50,299 nt of DNA from Hyphochytrium catenoides (lineage: Eukaryota; Sar; Hyphochytriomycetes; Hyphochytriales; Hyphochytriaceae): positions 7,284 through 57,582 of the forward strand of contig FLMG01002277.1 in the NCBI GenBank assembly GCA_900088475.1, in the 5' to 3' direction. Of this stretch, positions 30,704 through 42,782 are shown in pieces; position 1 is the first letter of the stretch, and each line of letters begins with the position of its first letter. Under the pieces are notes generated by a model. That model made no database searches and was not told where the DNA came from. It was given only the letters and a program-made list of their open reading frames with translations. Position numbers and translations under genes: made by a program.

Positions 30704-32859
30704 CTATTGTTGCTTGCAATCTACATCTCCCTCCTTAGTAGCTTTTGCTTTCGCGCGCTCTCGTCGAGTAGCTTCTTCAGCTTGCAAAACTGATCCAGGC
30801 TTCTCGTACTAATACGCAGGAGAAAAGCATGGTCAGAGACAGATCAATGAGTAATTGAAGTGACAGAGAGTGCTGGTTGGTAAAGGTTCAGACGATTGGA
30901 TAGGGGGCTAGAGACATCGCTTGAAAACAAAAGAGCAAGAGCAATTGACCACTAAGAGAGGGGCACTAGCAGGCTATTCTTCTTACCTCAATCACGAGAG
31001 TATTGTTCGAATAATTAAAACTAAGGGCTGACGACTCTAACGGCAGACCTTCTCTCACCATCGATGGCACTGCAAGACGCTTATAATACCTGGAGAAAGA
31101 TTGAGGAGGAAGGTAGCTCAGTGACTGACTTTACGGGTCCTTCACGTGACTTCCTGTCCGGTTTCACTGTTGGGTCTCGAGCTTACTCTGCCGTTACCCT
31201 TAGGGCCCTCCACTCTTCTTGCTCTTCCTTCCATCCCCACGATCCTTCTCATCAACTTCTCTTCTATGATTCTTCTCATTACTCTCTCCTTGGCTGGGTA
31301 GACCATATACCCGAACATGTCGGTCTGCCCCTCTGTCCTCTCCCTCCATGTATAAACTCTTTCTCAAAGAATGTGAAGAGGGTCTCTAACACTGCCTAAG
31401 AGCGAGCAGCAGAGACAGACAATGTGGCCGCTTACTTCTTATTTGACGTTCTGATGACGATCTCGTTCGTCTGTTTGTCTATAGACACATCGTATACATC
31501 CTGTACGTTGGGCATAGTGTTAGGGTTCTCCCCAGAACAAGACCTCAACGTGAGCGACAGACCTAAGCTCAAGCATAGGTCCAAAACCATTCCTCACTGT
31601 CACTGACTTTAGACCTTAAAGGCAGAGGCTTTGACGCTTAGCAAGAGAGCAACAATCAGCAGAAGACTATAAAGACAGGGAATGGCAATTAGAGTTGACA
31701 GCATAAGGAGAAGTAGCAGTGGTGTAAGATATTTGACGTACCTTGGGGTAAGTGAGGTTCCTTACCCTCCAAATCCAGGCTTCCTTTGTATCTCTAGGGC
31801 AGACGACGGGCTACAGGTGCCAAGCATTATAGCACGAAAGAGTTAATTAGATGTGGATTGAAGGCGTCCGTTTTGCCTCTACTTTTCTATTATTCCCTTT
31901 CTCCCCCGGTACGATCCTGCTAGCAGTAACACCGCTAGGAAAATATTCTTTGCTGTTCTGCTCTCCACCATTGCACGCCGTCTCTCTCTACCACTTCTTA
32001 CGTTGGAGCTTTTCGCCATGATGAGATGGGTAGTACTCTTCTGGCCGGGAGCCTTGAACAGCCGTTTAGTCAGTGTAGTTATCCGTATAAGGAGCGTTTA
32101 GAGCCATTTGAAAGAGGTGAGTACCTCCGCTGGGTCACCAATCTCGTACTCCCAAGGTGTCTCTTTCCCTAGCTTTGTCCGGCCCTTCCACCTTCGAACT
32201 TTCAAGAAAGAAGAAAAGGCAGGCAAAAGATAGGTAAGAGCTTGGATGAGGCGAACAGAGAGGCGACGACAAAAGGTGTAGCAAGAAGGTGTTCTGATAC
32301 GAAAGAGAAGCACTGTGGCACTAAGGATCTATTCGTGACTTGTCAGCAAGAGAGTTTGGCGTACCTATGAGCTCATCAGTCATCATATCGTATTCTTCCA
32401 CCTGTAACACACGTGAGGCCATGCAAATAATGACTTCGGACCCGGTCGGCGAAGCAGATTGAGCAGGATGCCGAGGGGAGATAGAAAAAAGGCTACAAGC
32501 ACTAAGAAGAACCCCAGACAAGCTAAGCAAGGTTCCAGTGAGGGGAGATCAATTAGAAGGGCAACAAGGGTTTAGGAGATCTTAGAGAGCGGGCACCGCG
32601 TATCCGAGGGAAAGTGCTTCAATACAACGACAAACATCAGGAGTGCTACTAGGCGACTAAACGTAGTCAAGAGCAATGTGTGGTGGGCTACCATTTCCAC
32701 GCCGTCGGGATAGACGGTGGACAACCGCTTCCTTCCTCCGGCCACCATTGCCGTAGATCTTCCAGTTCCATGCTTTGAGAACTGAAGCCAAGGGTGAGAA
32801 GAGTTAGAAAAGATCTCAGGTAGCAGGGGAAAGGACCCACAAGCTCTGAGGGAAGCCAT
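30704..32859 (-). CDS. DPCD: DPCD family protein
   Basis: Eight small exons join in phase: 32692-32859, 32365-32401, 32125-32198, 32002-32052, 31766-31810, 31436-31527, 30987-31089 and 30704-30808, giving about 224 residues (human DPCD has about 200). DPCD is associated with ciliary motility and genetically with primary ciliary dyskinesia; family members act with R2TP/RUVBL chaperones. Matches to the family run throughout: GGRKRLSTVYPDGVEM, VEEYDMMTDELI, VRRWKGRTKLGKETPWEYEI, GDPAE, SSNPVVCPRDTKEAWIWR, VQDVYDVSIDKQTNEIVIRT, NKKYYKRLAVP and ALSFNYSNNTLVIEYEKP. The tail is charged. The N-terminus is the weak point: the ATG at 32859 reads straight through, but an AG at 32782-32783 could instead join an unseen first exon. 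Its presence implies an organism with motile cilia or flagella at some stage. Confidence 0.9.
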
Positions 32860-35800
32860 CTCACCAATGAACTAAGAGGGTTAAGGAGCAAAAGGCAGGT
32901 TCACTCAACACAGCCGATCCAGATCCTTACCATAGTCAACTTGACCCTTGCGGCGTCTAGCGAACGCTTGCACTATCGGTAAGCCAGACGATTAGGCCTC
33001 CTCTTGTCGAGATTAGGCGAGGAGCTCCTTAACGCGGGGATTAGACGGGCACTAGGAAGATAAACGCTAAGGCACACCAAGCAGGTGCAGGTCTCAGGCC
33101 TACGTTTGGGAGACGATCGTGGCCGACGTTCGCCTGGGCTAGAGATCAACAGAGTTCAAGGCAGCGGCCTCTGTTTGACGGCATTAGCTTGATGTTGCCG
33201 CGAGACAAAAGTGTGCATGGAGCAAAGGCTGAGCAAAAACCTGGAAGCAGGACTTGGAGCAGGAGGACAGAAGAGAGGAAAAAAGAAAGGAAACAGAAGA
33301 AGTGACAGAGAGAGGAGGAGGAAGTGAAAGGGTAACAGTAGAGGACTAGCGACGTCGTTTCCTAACCGGAACGATGACTGCTGATTCTAAATTAAGTCTA
33401 TAATAGGCCCAATTATTCATAACCAGAATATCTTCTAGGCTACAGTATGATCTCCGAATACTGTGAAGTTGATGATGATGATGTTGTCCTCGTTGTCGTC
33501 CTCCTCCGTCGCTGCTCCTCCTATAAATTATCCTTCTTCTTCGATGATCGGTGGAGGATGGATGATGATGATACAACGGTCCTCGTGGTGTTCCCATCCT
33601 CGATCCTCCCTCCTCCTTCTTCCTACGAGTAGTTGGTCTTTTTGCCGTGCTGATGCCATCATCCCACCACGAGCTGGCCGGCCATGATCAAACTTATTAG
33701 TAGCCTTCTTCTTCTCTCCTTTTTATAATCTTACGAGAACCTCGATAGATGATGGTGGTTGTTCTTGTTTGTGTTGTTGGCAGTAAGCAGCAATCATCAT
33801 CATCATCAGCGTTAAAGAAAAACCACCGACTACTACAGTTCACAAGAAGGCCGGTTCGTGGAGGAGGTGGTGGGCGCATCGGGAGTGTTAACAGGTGCTA
33901 GTGGTGGAAGGCGCGAAATGAGGTGCTGTTGAATAGGGGTCGTCGGTGAGTGAGTAGCTCATTCATCTAGAAGGAAGAAGAAGCTTCTTCTTCTTCTTGG
34001 GAAACCAAAGGTCTGTTGGATAATGCATCACACAAACTTAAAAAAGAGTTATTGACTTCCACCAGTACTGCTTCTTGCTCAGTGTATGACGAGAAAAACG
34101 ACTGAAGATTACCATGAAGAAGGAGAAGTACACACCACACTTTACAATTAATGGAAGACTTCTCTAGGCAAGGGGTCATGGTTACGAGAGTGATCAATAA
34201 TAAGCGAGAGCCTACGGCAAAGCATTGGCGTATATTATTATCACGACGAACGGGATGACTACAAGCCCGCTGATAATAATGAGTGTTCACTTTTGTCTTT
34301 TACCTATTGTACTACCAGCGTAGTGAACTGAATCGGCTTCCATGACTACTAGTCGGTTTGGTCGGTTGAGGAGGAGCACCGCGAAGGAAGGATACAAGAC
34401 AAGGAAGAGGTAAAGACAAAGAAATGGAGAAGACCTTTCTCACCACAACAGAGCTTCTTGGTCAAAAGGTAAGCCACCACTCATCAAGACAGCTGTGTTT
34501 ACACCACCAACATGGTCCACCCCCGAAGAAGCTCTTCTTGTGCAAGCAGTTCTTATGAACCTCTTCCTAGTAGTAGCAGGTCCTTGCTTCCAATCTCCCT
34601 CGGCCTAATCAGTCGATAGGCTTCTTCTCAACTAAAATCTGAAGAGAACCCCCGATGTATGGGATTGGACAAAAGAAAGCCATAACCCAGACATCAGTCA
34701 CCCAATATGAGAATGAAAGTTGTTGATGGTTCTGTGGTGCTTTGGGCTGTGGACAGTAAGAAGTCTTCTCTGCAGATCGGCTGGCGCGCAGCAGCCGCTG
34801 ATTGTTGTTGCTGCACCGCTATTACCAGCTCGCTGTTGCTGGTATCTTCTTGGGCATGCCGCAGATCATCTCTCTTGACATCAATCTTCCCTGGAAAATA
34901 CTTCTAGTTCTGGACAATGGTAGATTATCTGCTCGTCAGTGCAAACTGCTTGACATCGATCAGTGTCATCCTCGCCCATCATCAACATCATGAACAGTCA
35001 GCAGGGATATGTGAGATAGCCCACTCATTCAGTCAAATTCAATGTTGAAGCTTTCCTTCGAACGTTAATATACAGCTTATTTGACACTATAAACCTTATT
35101 TGACACCTCATACAGCCACATACTTGACGCTTGTGGTAGGCACAAATGTAAGTCTTGGTAAATTTACTCACTTCCCCGCTTTTTTCAAATTCTTTGAATT
35201 TCAAATGCCAAGTTAACGGTCACTTTGACGGCTTTCCTTGGGTTCCTACATTCCAAGTCCCGGCTTTACATATCTCAATCACACTCTGTCTTTCACAGAC
35301 TTCTGTGTTACTTATAGATTTACTTGCGGACTTACGTCGCTCTGTCATCCACTTCCGCTGACAATACTCCAAAATATCTCTTCCATTTCATTCCTCCCGT
35401 CTCTCTTTGGGGATGGCGGATCTCTGTCTCCCAAGTATATCCGCTAGTTATTGCTTGGAACAGACACTGCGGCACAGAGCTTGAAACTTGGCGCTGCTGC
35501 CGCTGTGAAACTTGCTGGCGAGACGCGGATCTGGAGCTGAGCGTCTGCAGATCGGAGATTTGAAGATCAGTTTCGCAGATTTATCATCCAGCCCTGGATT
35601 TTTTCGAGGTAACCTTTGCTTCTGCATTGCTGTTGATATGGATAGTTAGTGGTGTTGGCTGGCTGAACACGTTGTCTTCAAGAAGAAGCGCGAGCCTTCC
35701 GCTCCTGTCAATCCTTCAACCACCACTCCGACCTTCAGGGTCTTGAGCCTTACTTATGGATATCTCTGTCGCTTCTTTCCAGGCTCTTTAAACCCACTCT

Positions 35801-35874
35801 TCATGCGGCAAAAGCAACGAAGTTCGTCTTCAAAGCGACTGGTCGCAGGCTTTCTTTCTTTATTCGGCTAAAAG
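32860..35874. other. Long divergent intergenic region with simple repeats
   Basis: Three kilobases between the starts of DPCD and KNL1 hold no gene I can support. Short GAT/ATC and TTC trinucleotide runs occur at about 33460-33650, 33796-33810 and 33970-34000. Open frames here are short and of unbalanced composition. It may include promoters, long 5' UTRs or a degraded repeat. Confidence 0.45.
33463..33812. repeat. Scattered (GAT)n/(ATC)n trinucleotide repeats
   Basis: GATGATGATGATG at about 33470-33483, a second GATGATGATGAT near 33560 and ATCATCATCATCATC near 33796-33810 are short runs on both polarities. None is long enough to be called an expanded repeat. Confidence 0.7.
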
Positions 35875-38800
35875 ATGGAATTGCTGAGAGACCAGCTCGA
35901 CACAAGATCAGGACACAAACGACCATCGTCGGGGAGGAAAGAAGTGAGTCCCACCCCACACTTCTTTGCCTTCTGCCATACATAGCTCTACCTCTGATCC
36001 TCATTATTTGAAGCTTGCTGCGTGGTGCTTCCTCCTTCCGCCTTAAGGATTATAGCGTGATGGAAGGCCATTCACAATTCAGAGTCCTCCTGTTGTCTTA
36101 TCTCTTACTCTTCCTTTCCTATACAGCGTCTCCCTCTCTCCAGCCTCAGCCCTAACGGCGGCTGGAGTCAAGAAGAGTTAGGAAAGAGAAAATCTCCAGC
36201 GAGAAAGAAACTCAAGGCAGAGGACCCTGCAGAGATGCAATCTCACCGAGAGGTAACTCATGTTCTCTGGGCTTGGATCTGCCTGTTGTTTCAGTCTGTC
36301 GTTCATTGTGATTCTTCGACAAGTTGCCTTCCCCTCTATGTAAGTCGAGTGTGACGCTTTGGTACGTCTATGTGTAACAGGACCGTACCGCGAGTCTTAC
36401 AAGCATAATTCGGCTCCAAGAAAGCCTTTCTCCTCAAATGAGAGGTAAGACCCAAGTCATTGCTTTGTCGTGGACACCGCGCTTTCAGTGGCCCTCTATA
36501 ACTGTTTTAGACTTGATGTTGCACGGCAAGGGGTCTAACGTCTCCTCTCCTGTTTGGCAGGGCCACGTGCCTTCAGTCCGATGTCCGTATCCTCCGCAGG
36601 AGAGGATTTGGGCTTCTATACTCCTAACCAAAGCGAAGCAGAAAAGAGCTTCCGCTCAGAGCTAAGCAGCATATCTAGAAATCTTGATGAGGAAGAGTTA
36701 GCGAAAACCGTGACGGAGAAAGAGAAACAGAAAGATGGGGGAGCAAGAGCGAGTGGGAAAGGAGGCAGGAGAACAGCTTCTCCCTACACCCTTCGCTCTC
36801 TGATCGAGCAAAATGAGAATGTTGACGTGCAGAATGGTACAGAGCCTCAGGTCGAGTCTGAAACGAAGACAACCACACCGAAGAAGTCCACTCCCAAGAA
36901 GAATAAGAAAAGCAGAAGAAACACTGCCTCTCCTGGCGCTTTGAAGGACCTTCTGACACTTGCTGACGATGATGATGAGAATGAGGAGACCTCAGGTGCT
37001 CCGTTCTCTAAGGCTCCTTCGTCTTCCTTTGTCATGGACAGTCCAGCCAGATCTACCAGAAGCGCCACCCGCCGCCAGACTACGTCTCCAGGAATGTTAA
37101 GAAGTCTTATTGCGGAAGAGGAAGTGAAAGAGGAGGAGGAAAAAAAGAAGTCCTCACGTAAATCCAGAAGACGGACTGCATCTCCTGGCGTCCTTCAGGA
37201 CCTCCTCGTTCAAGGCGCAGAAGAGGAAGGACAAAAGGAAGAGGCACCCGCTCATCCTCTCCCCTTGGAGGACAAATTCCAGTCTCAGAAGAAGAAGTCT
37301 GGGAGGAGACAAACTGCCTCACCTGGCGCTGTCCTTGAACTTCTACATGACTCTCCTTCCTCTCCTCTTCCTTCTCAAAGACGTGTCAGCCAAAGGCGGC
37401 GGAACACCGCCTCCCCTGGAGCTTTGAAGGATCTGATCTTTTCTCCAGAAGAGGCCACAGAAAAGAAAGAGAAGGAAGAAAGTCCAATGCAGGACTCGCC
37501 AGTTCAAAATAAGAGGTATCCAAAGTTCTTTGTGTCCGCATAATCTCTCTTGTTTGATAGACTGACTGTCAATCTTTACCGCTCCTTCATCTCTACTAAA
37601 GGTCAAACAGACGGAAAACTGCCTCTCCTTCCACTTTATTGGAACTCATTTCTTCATCACCTGCTGAGGGAAATGAAGAGACACTTTCTGCATCTCCGCC
37701 TATGCAGTCACCTCCTGTTTCTACAGAAAGATCGCTTGCGCTTGGAGGAAGGCCAGAGGTCAACAAAGAGAATGTCTTTGTGGAACCTACGCCTGTAAAG
37801 GTATGATTTCGATCAAGGGACTTCGTAACGTACGGGTTAACGCGAGAAAGAGGACGAATAGATGTTGGCAAGAGAAAAGAGAAGCAGAGATAGCCAGCCC
37901 CACAGCTAAGAAGATGACTGACGGGAAAAGCGTAGGATTGGGGACGCCGCTTGTACGGACATGACGAGAGCGAAGGAGGACTTACTTAATTCCTTATCAG
38001 CAGGCCATGAGCGCCTTAAAGAGTTGCTTGAGCTCTCACAAGGGGGACAAGAAAGCTAGGGGCAAGAGCGTCGTGTTTGGCTCGCCAAGTAAGGAAGAGA
38101 AGTGCACTTAGGATTTTGCCTACGCTGTCCTTGTTTTTATTTGTCCTTTAAACGTTGCTGTTGATTAAGTAGTATATGGAATGTTGCTCGTGGATGTATA
38201 TGGGTTGTTGCTCGTGGACTATCAGCCTTACCCTTCGTGCCTCTTTACGGAAGTTGCTCGTTACGCTCGCCCAGCTCTTCGCACTGTTCTTTATCACCGG
38301 GGATCACTCCAATCTTTATGGTATCTAACTTGTTCCCAACCTACGCCTGTGTGTTGATCTTCAGCGGGGGCTGAGTTCAGGATTGATGATCCTACTACAA
38401 GCTTAACTCCTCTGGCTAAGCGAGATGTTCAGCGCTGGTTCACGCTTGAAGAGAAAGAGGATGAAGAGGAAGAGGAAGATAACGATGAGCAGACAAACCT
38501 TAACAGCTCACTTCTGGAGGAAGCAGACGAGCTGGGGTCTGATTCTGAGGGCAAGGGGCGATTCTCCGATGAGGCGCTTAGTAAAGAACAAATGCCAGAT
38601 GATGAAAAGGAAGAGAACAATACTTCCTCCCCAGATGCTAAGAGCTTGGATCAGTTTGGCTCATCTCCCAAACGCCCTCGCAGCGCTCAGCGGTACGTTG
38701 AGGCCCCAATCCTCCTGATAGCTCGTCCATCAGTCCACGCTCTTAATGAGACTATCCTCCAGAAGCTCACTCCCTCTGCTTTAGCAACAGGCGATCTTCA

Positions 38801-41800
38801 ATTCTATTGAGGAAAGGGGTTTCCACTCCAGATGATAAGCTATCCATCAGTCGCTCCCTTGCTGAGGAAGATCAAGCAGAAAGCCAGAATGGAGAGAATA
38901 TGGAGGTTGATGATGTGACTGCCGAGGTCAAGTTGCCCCTGTCAGAACCTCAACAGACTAATCCTCAGAATCAGATGGGGGTGACAGAGCTTCAAAACTC
39001 TTCGTTTTCCTTCTCTGATTCCGAGGAAGAGGAAGAACGACAACACGAAGAGAGAACCGTAGAGCTTGGCACTCTTCGCTCACTTGCAGAGGACGATACC
39101 CAGAATTGGAAGCCTCATGCCGTCTCCTCTACTACTTCCCTTTCCATGGCCCTGGCGGACGAGGATAGGACCACCCAGCTTGGTACCTTAAAGGATCTCA
39201 TCTCAGAGGAACTCACAGAAAATCAAGTCCCTCTCTCACCCTCACAAGCTCCTCTTTCTCCAGCTATGGAAAAGGAGCAAAAGGAAGAACTTGAGTCTAC
39301 GCAGAAGGTTGTGGAGCGATCCTCCCCTTCGCCCCTCCCTGCCGGAAGAGAAAGTCTGCCTCTCTCTCCGGCTTCTCCCGCAGAAAGGGAGAAGCACAGA
39401 CTAAACATCAGCTCCATGTCTTTCACATATTCTGATTCTTCTCTCGATCAATCAGATATCCTCCAAGAGTCAGCTATCAAGGGCTCACTTAACAAGGGAG
39501 AGGAAGATGAGGAGGACTTCCCACCCACCCAGAGGGAAGACGAAGACGAGGTTGAGGCAGGGTTCACACAAGAACTCTCTTCATCTCCAGCTTCCAGCCC
39601 TGTCCACCATGCTTCGCCTTCCCAAGCAGAGCGTAGGCTCTCTCATATCCCTCCAGAGCAGCAGAGCGTGACAAAGAAGCTCTCTATGAGGGCGCAAGAA
39701 GCTCTTAGGGAGACAGTGAGTGAGATAGAGGAAGAGTTTATCTCAGCGCCTCTTTCATCCAGGAAGAGCGTCGGCGCTGCAAAGAGAGCTGGAGCCTCTC
39801 TGACGCCGCGACCTCGCGCTGGACGGCCCTCAAATGCGGCACAGCTCCTCAGAGGAAGGATTGAGAGTATGAAGCAAGGCCAGCAAGAAGAGGAAGACCA
39901 AAAGGAGGAGAGGGGCAGACAATCTCTTCTTCCCCAATCCGCTTCTCGTCGGTCTAGTATTGGCCTTCTTTCTGTCCCTTCAGAGGTCCGCGAAGAACCG
40001 GAGCAGCAGGCCAAGATGACGGTTGAGGAGTTCCTCAGCTACTTTGAGATACCTCTGAACTGGGCACCATCCACGTCGCTTGATAAGGTGAGCGCCAATA
40101 CGCTGTGGTTACTTCCGCATTAATGAGGAGTACTCAATTACTACTATATACTATATCCCTCGCTTGTTCTTGCCTCCTCTGTACTTCGAGTTATCCGTCA
40201 ACTCAGATAGCCTTCTTTGACACCTTCAGTTACTCGGGGCTACCTTATGCAATAGTTCAAACCTCATCTTTTTCATATGGCATTCTCTTTAAACACGTCT
40301 TTTTTGTGGTCTTTGTTTGGTTAGCTCTCTCTGGCTACTGAGCTGAAGAGCGCACCGGAGGGTAGCGTGCCCCGGCCATCTGCACGGCTGCTCCGCTGGG
40401 GCTGTGAGGAGCTGCGCGGTACTGTCAAGGCACTTACAGAGGTGAATGAGACAGCGATCAAGGAGATCAATGAGGAACAACCACCTATCCTTGAAAAGGT
40501 ACGCATTATTCCCGTTGTTAAGGCTACTCCTGTCTCCTGGCTGCACATATAATCATAAACTCTTTCAGTTCATCTCAATCCTTTCGCAGAGCTCTCTCTG
40601 AACCGTCAGATATTTGCTCTCCTAACCATTGCCTTTGCACCTTGCGGTCTCGCCTCACTTTTTTTTTCACAGGGGTTGCGAGCCAAGCAGGGCTTCTCCT
40701 CCAAGTATCTCTTCTCTTCTTCTCTCCTACAAGCACGACAGTATGAGGAATTCAAAGTCAGAACGGGATGGTACGAATGGAGACAGAAGCTGGAAGCAGG
40801 CATTCTCTCCGAGCTAAACGAGGGAATAGAGAGACTTGACGAGGACCTGCGCTCTGTTTCTTCCGCAGTCTCTAGCCAAGAAGAGGTTCTTGCCCTTCTG
40901 CAGCGTAAGTCTAGAAATTGCCCGCAGAAACGTATGCCCAGCGCCCCCTAACTTCTCTCCTGGCTTGCTTTTTCTCTTCTCCATGTTATTTGCTCTCTCG
41001 GTGTTTCAGGCGAGCTGGACTCTTGCTCTGCTGAGATGGAATCAGTGGTACAGCGTTGTGCCTTAGCTGAGGCTATCATTGAACAAGATTCCATTGAGAG
41101 AGAGTACCTCGGAGAAACCGTCAAGTTGGAAGAAGAGCTTGTCGAACTTGAGGAGCAAAAAAGAAAACTTGATGAAGAGATTGCCAAGGTAACATGTGCG
41201 CGTAAGAGCACCCATAGGTCATCATTAAAGTTGCTAGTGCCTACATGCACAATCGTCCGATAACTGCCGGTAGGAAACGGAGCAAAGGGAAGTAAGAAAG
41301 GGACTACCCTCCTGGGCTCAAGAGAGATAAAGGAGAGATGGGAAAGATAAATTGAGAACCGAACTGCCATTTAGATTGAACCTGACTGTTTCCAATCGTC
41401 AGTATCAGGCCCAAGAGAAGGCGCCCCAGGAGATGGAAAAGCAGTTGCAAGGAGCAATGACAGCTAGCAGAAAAGCGACCGAGAGGCATCAGCTGCTCCG
41501 AGCTCTACAGCTTTGGGATCTCTCTTTCCCTTCGCCGTCTTCGCTACGGCTCTCATTTACCCATCCTAACAGCTCCTGCACTGCTCTAACGTTTATGACC
41601 GAACAGATGGTAGGAAGTGCTGCTTTACGTCGCAACTGTTCCGTTCTGTCGTCTATTTTGATCGTCGCAGTCTTCTGCTCTGGCTCTCTTCCACTGGTCG
41701 TTATCTTGAATCTCAAGCACCCTTCTACCCCTTGCCCAGGCTTGTATCTGATCGTCTTCACGTTTCGCTGTTTCATTCAATCAATCTCCAGGGCAACCTA

Positions 41801-42359
41801 AGCCTTAAAGTTGACTATCATCGCCCCATACCAAACGGAGGGAAAGAAGACAGCAGATCACTGTTCTGTGAGCAACTGCTGTCCTCTGTGACCTCGTCTC
41901 TCAAGGGAAAAGTGGTTGAGGCAGGACATCTCCCCTCCATTGTCAGAAAGACGGAGCACTGCTTTGGCAGGCTACACCTTTTTCTTGAACAACTCTTCAC
42001 CCTTTGCTCACTCTTTCCTCTAGCCTTTTCTCTATCTCAAAGCAAGCCAACTGTGACGGTCCCTTTTGTTTCTAAGAGCAAGGAATTTGCTTTGGAGATC
42101 TCTTTCTCAGTGTCTGCATCTCAGTCCGTCACAGTCGAGTTCAGCGTGGACGTCAAGTGCGGAGAAGTAAGTCTCACTCGTTTACACTGTTTCTCTTTGC
42201 CCCTCCCATGCCACTTAACTTTCTTTGCTCGCCTGCTCTCTCTCTCTCTACCTCTAGGTCTCACAGTCAGAGCTTCTGAACCTGGTTCGAGAGACTGAAA
42301 GCGGCTTCCCTAACCTTCCCAATGTCTGTGAGGCACTTAACCGCAGGCTTCAGGACTGA
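35875..42359 (+). CDS. KNL1: Kinetochore scaffold KNL1/Spc105/Spc7 homologue
   Basis: Fourteen exons join in phase (35875-35943, 36127-36252, 36381-36444, 36561-37515, 37611-37800, 38001-38088, 38365-38692, 38812-40087, 40325-40498, 40673-40904, 41010-41188, 41403-41609, 41792-42166, 42258-42359) to 1,454 residues. KNL1 is the KMN-network subunit that recruits Bub1/Bub3 and PP1. The N-terminal two-thirds is disordered and carries about ten repeats of the form RRxTASPGxLxxLL, later RTxxLGTLxxL, where other KNL1 proteins have MELT motifs. An RVxF-like KSVVFGSP block follows at about 38070-38088. The C-terminal third matches the Spc7 region: EEFLSYFEIPLNW, RLLRWGCEELRG, GWYEWRQKLEAGILSEL, then a coiled coil (LGETVKLEEELVELEEQKRK). 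It ends in an RWD-like fold (LWDLSFPSPSSLRLSF, LSLKVDYHRP, FPNLPNVCEALNRRL). Convergent with MRE11. Confidence 0.88.
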
Positions 42360-42782
42360 GAACTACCTACTCCATGTCTCACACTTTCTTAAGGTTACTT
42401 TCTCCTTGTATGAGCCTTGTATCATCTAATTATTGAATGGCAGACTTTTCATAGCACAGAGATGCCTTGTTTAGTTAGCTACTCCTTGTCCACGACCCCA
42501 GAAGAGGCTTGATCTACCTCTATGAGCTCTCTAGCAAAGTTTAGCTAGCGCTACGTATCTCTTCTTTCCACGTTGCCACTCGCACCTCGTCTACCTCCCG
42601 AATCACTTGCCTCAATCACAGCGCAGAGCTTCATAATCTCCCTCCTTCCTTCACCACTTAGTTAGGTCTCGGTCGAAAGTGCTATTCTTAGCGGCGTTAA
42701 CCTTGGCACGCTAATGGCGAAAAGTAAAAGCTCAACAAAGGGGTTGGGGATGGAGGTTTCTCAGCGCATGGAGAGGGGTACC
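42360..42782. other. Convergent intergenic region
   Basis: These 423 bases separate the KNL1 and MRE11 stop codons and should hold both 3' UTRs. An A/T-rich stretch (CTAATTATTGAATGG) lies about 65 bases after the KNL1 stop. No other feature was seen. Confidence 0.45.

Noticed and set aside
31064-31399. Plus-strand frame starting MALQDAYNTW
   Set aside because: It is antisense to DPCD exons, which match the family across eight in-phase exons.
39643-40014. 123-codon minus-strand frame
   Set aside because: Antisense of KNL1 exon 8, which is in phase with the Spc7-like exons.
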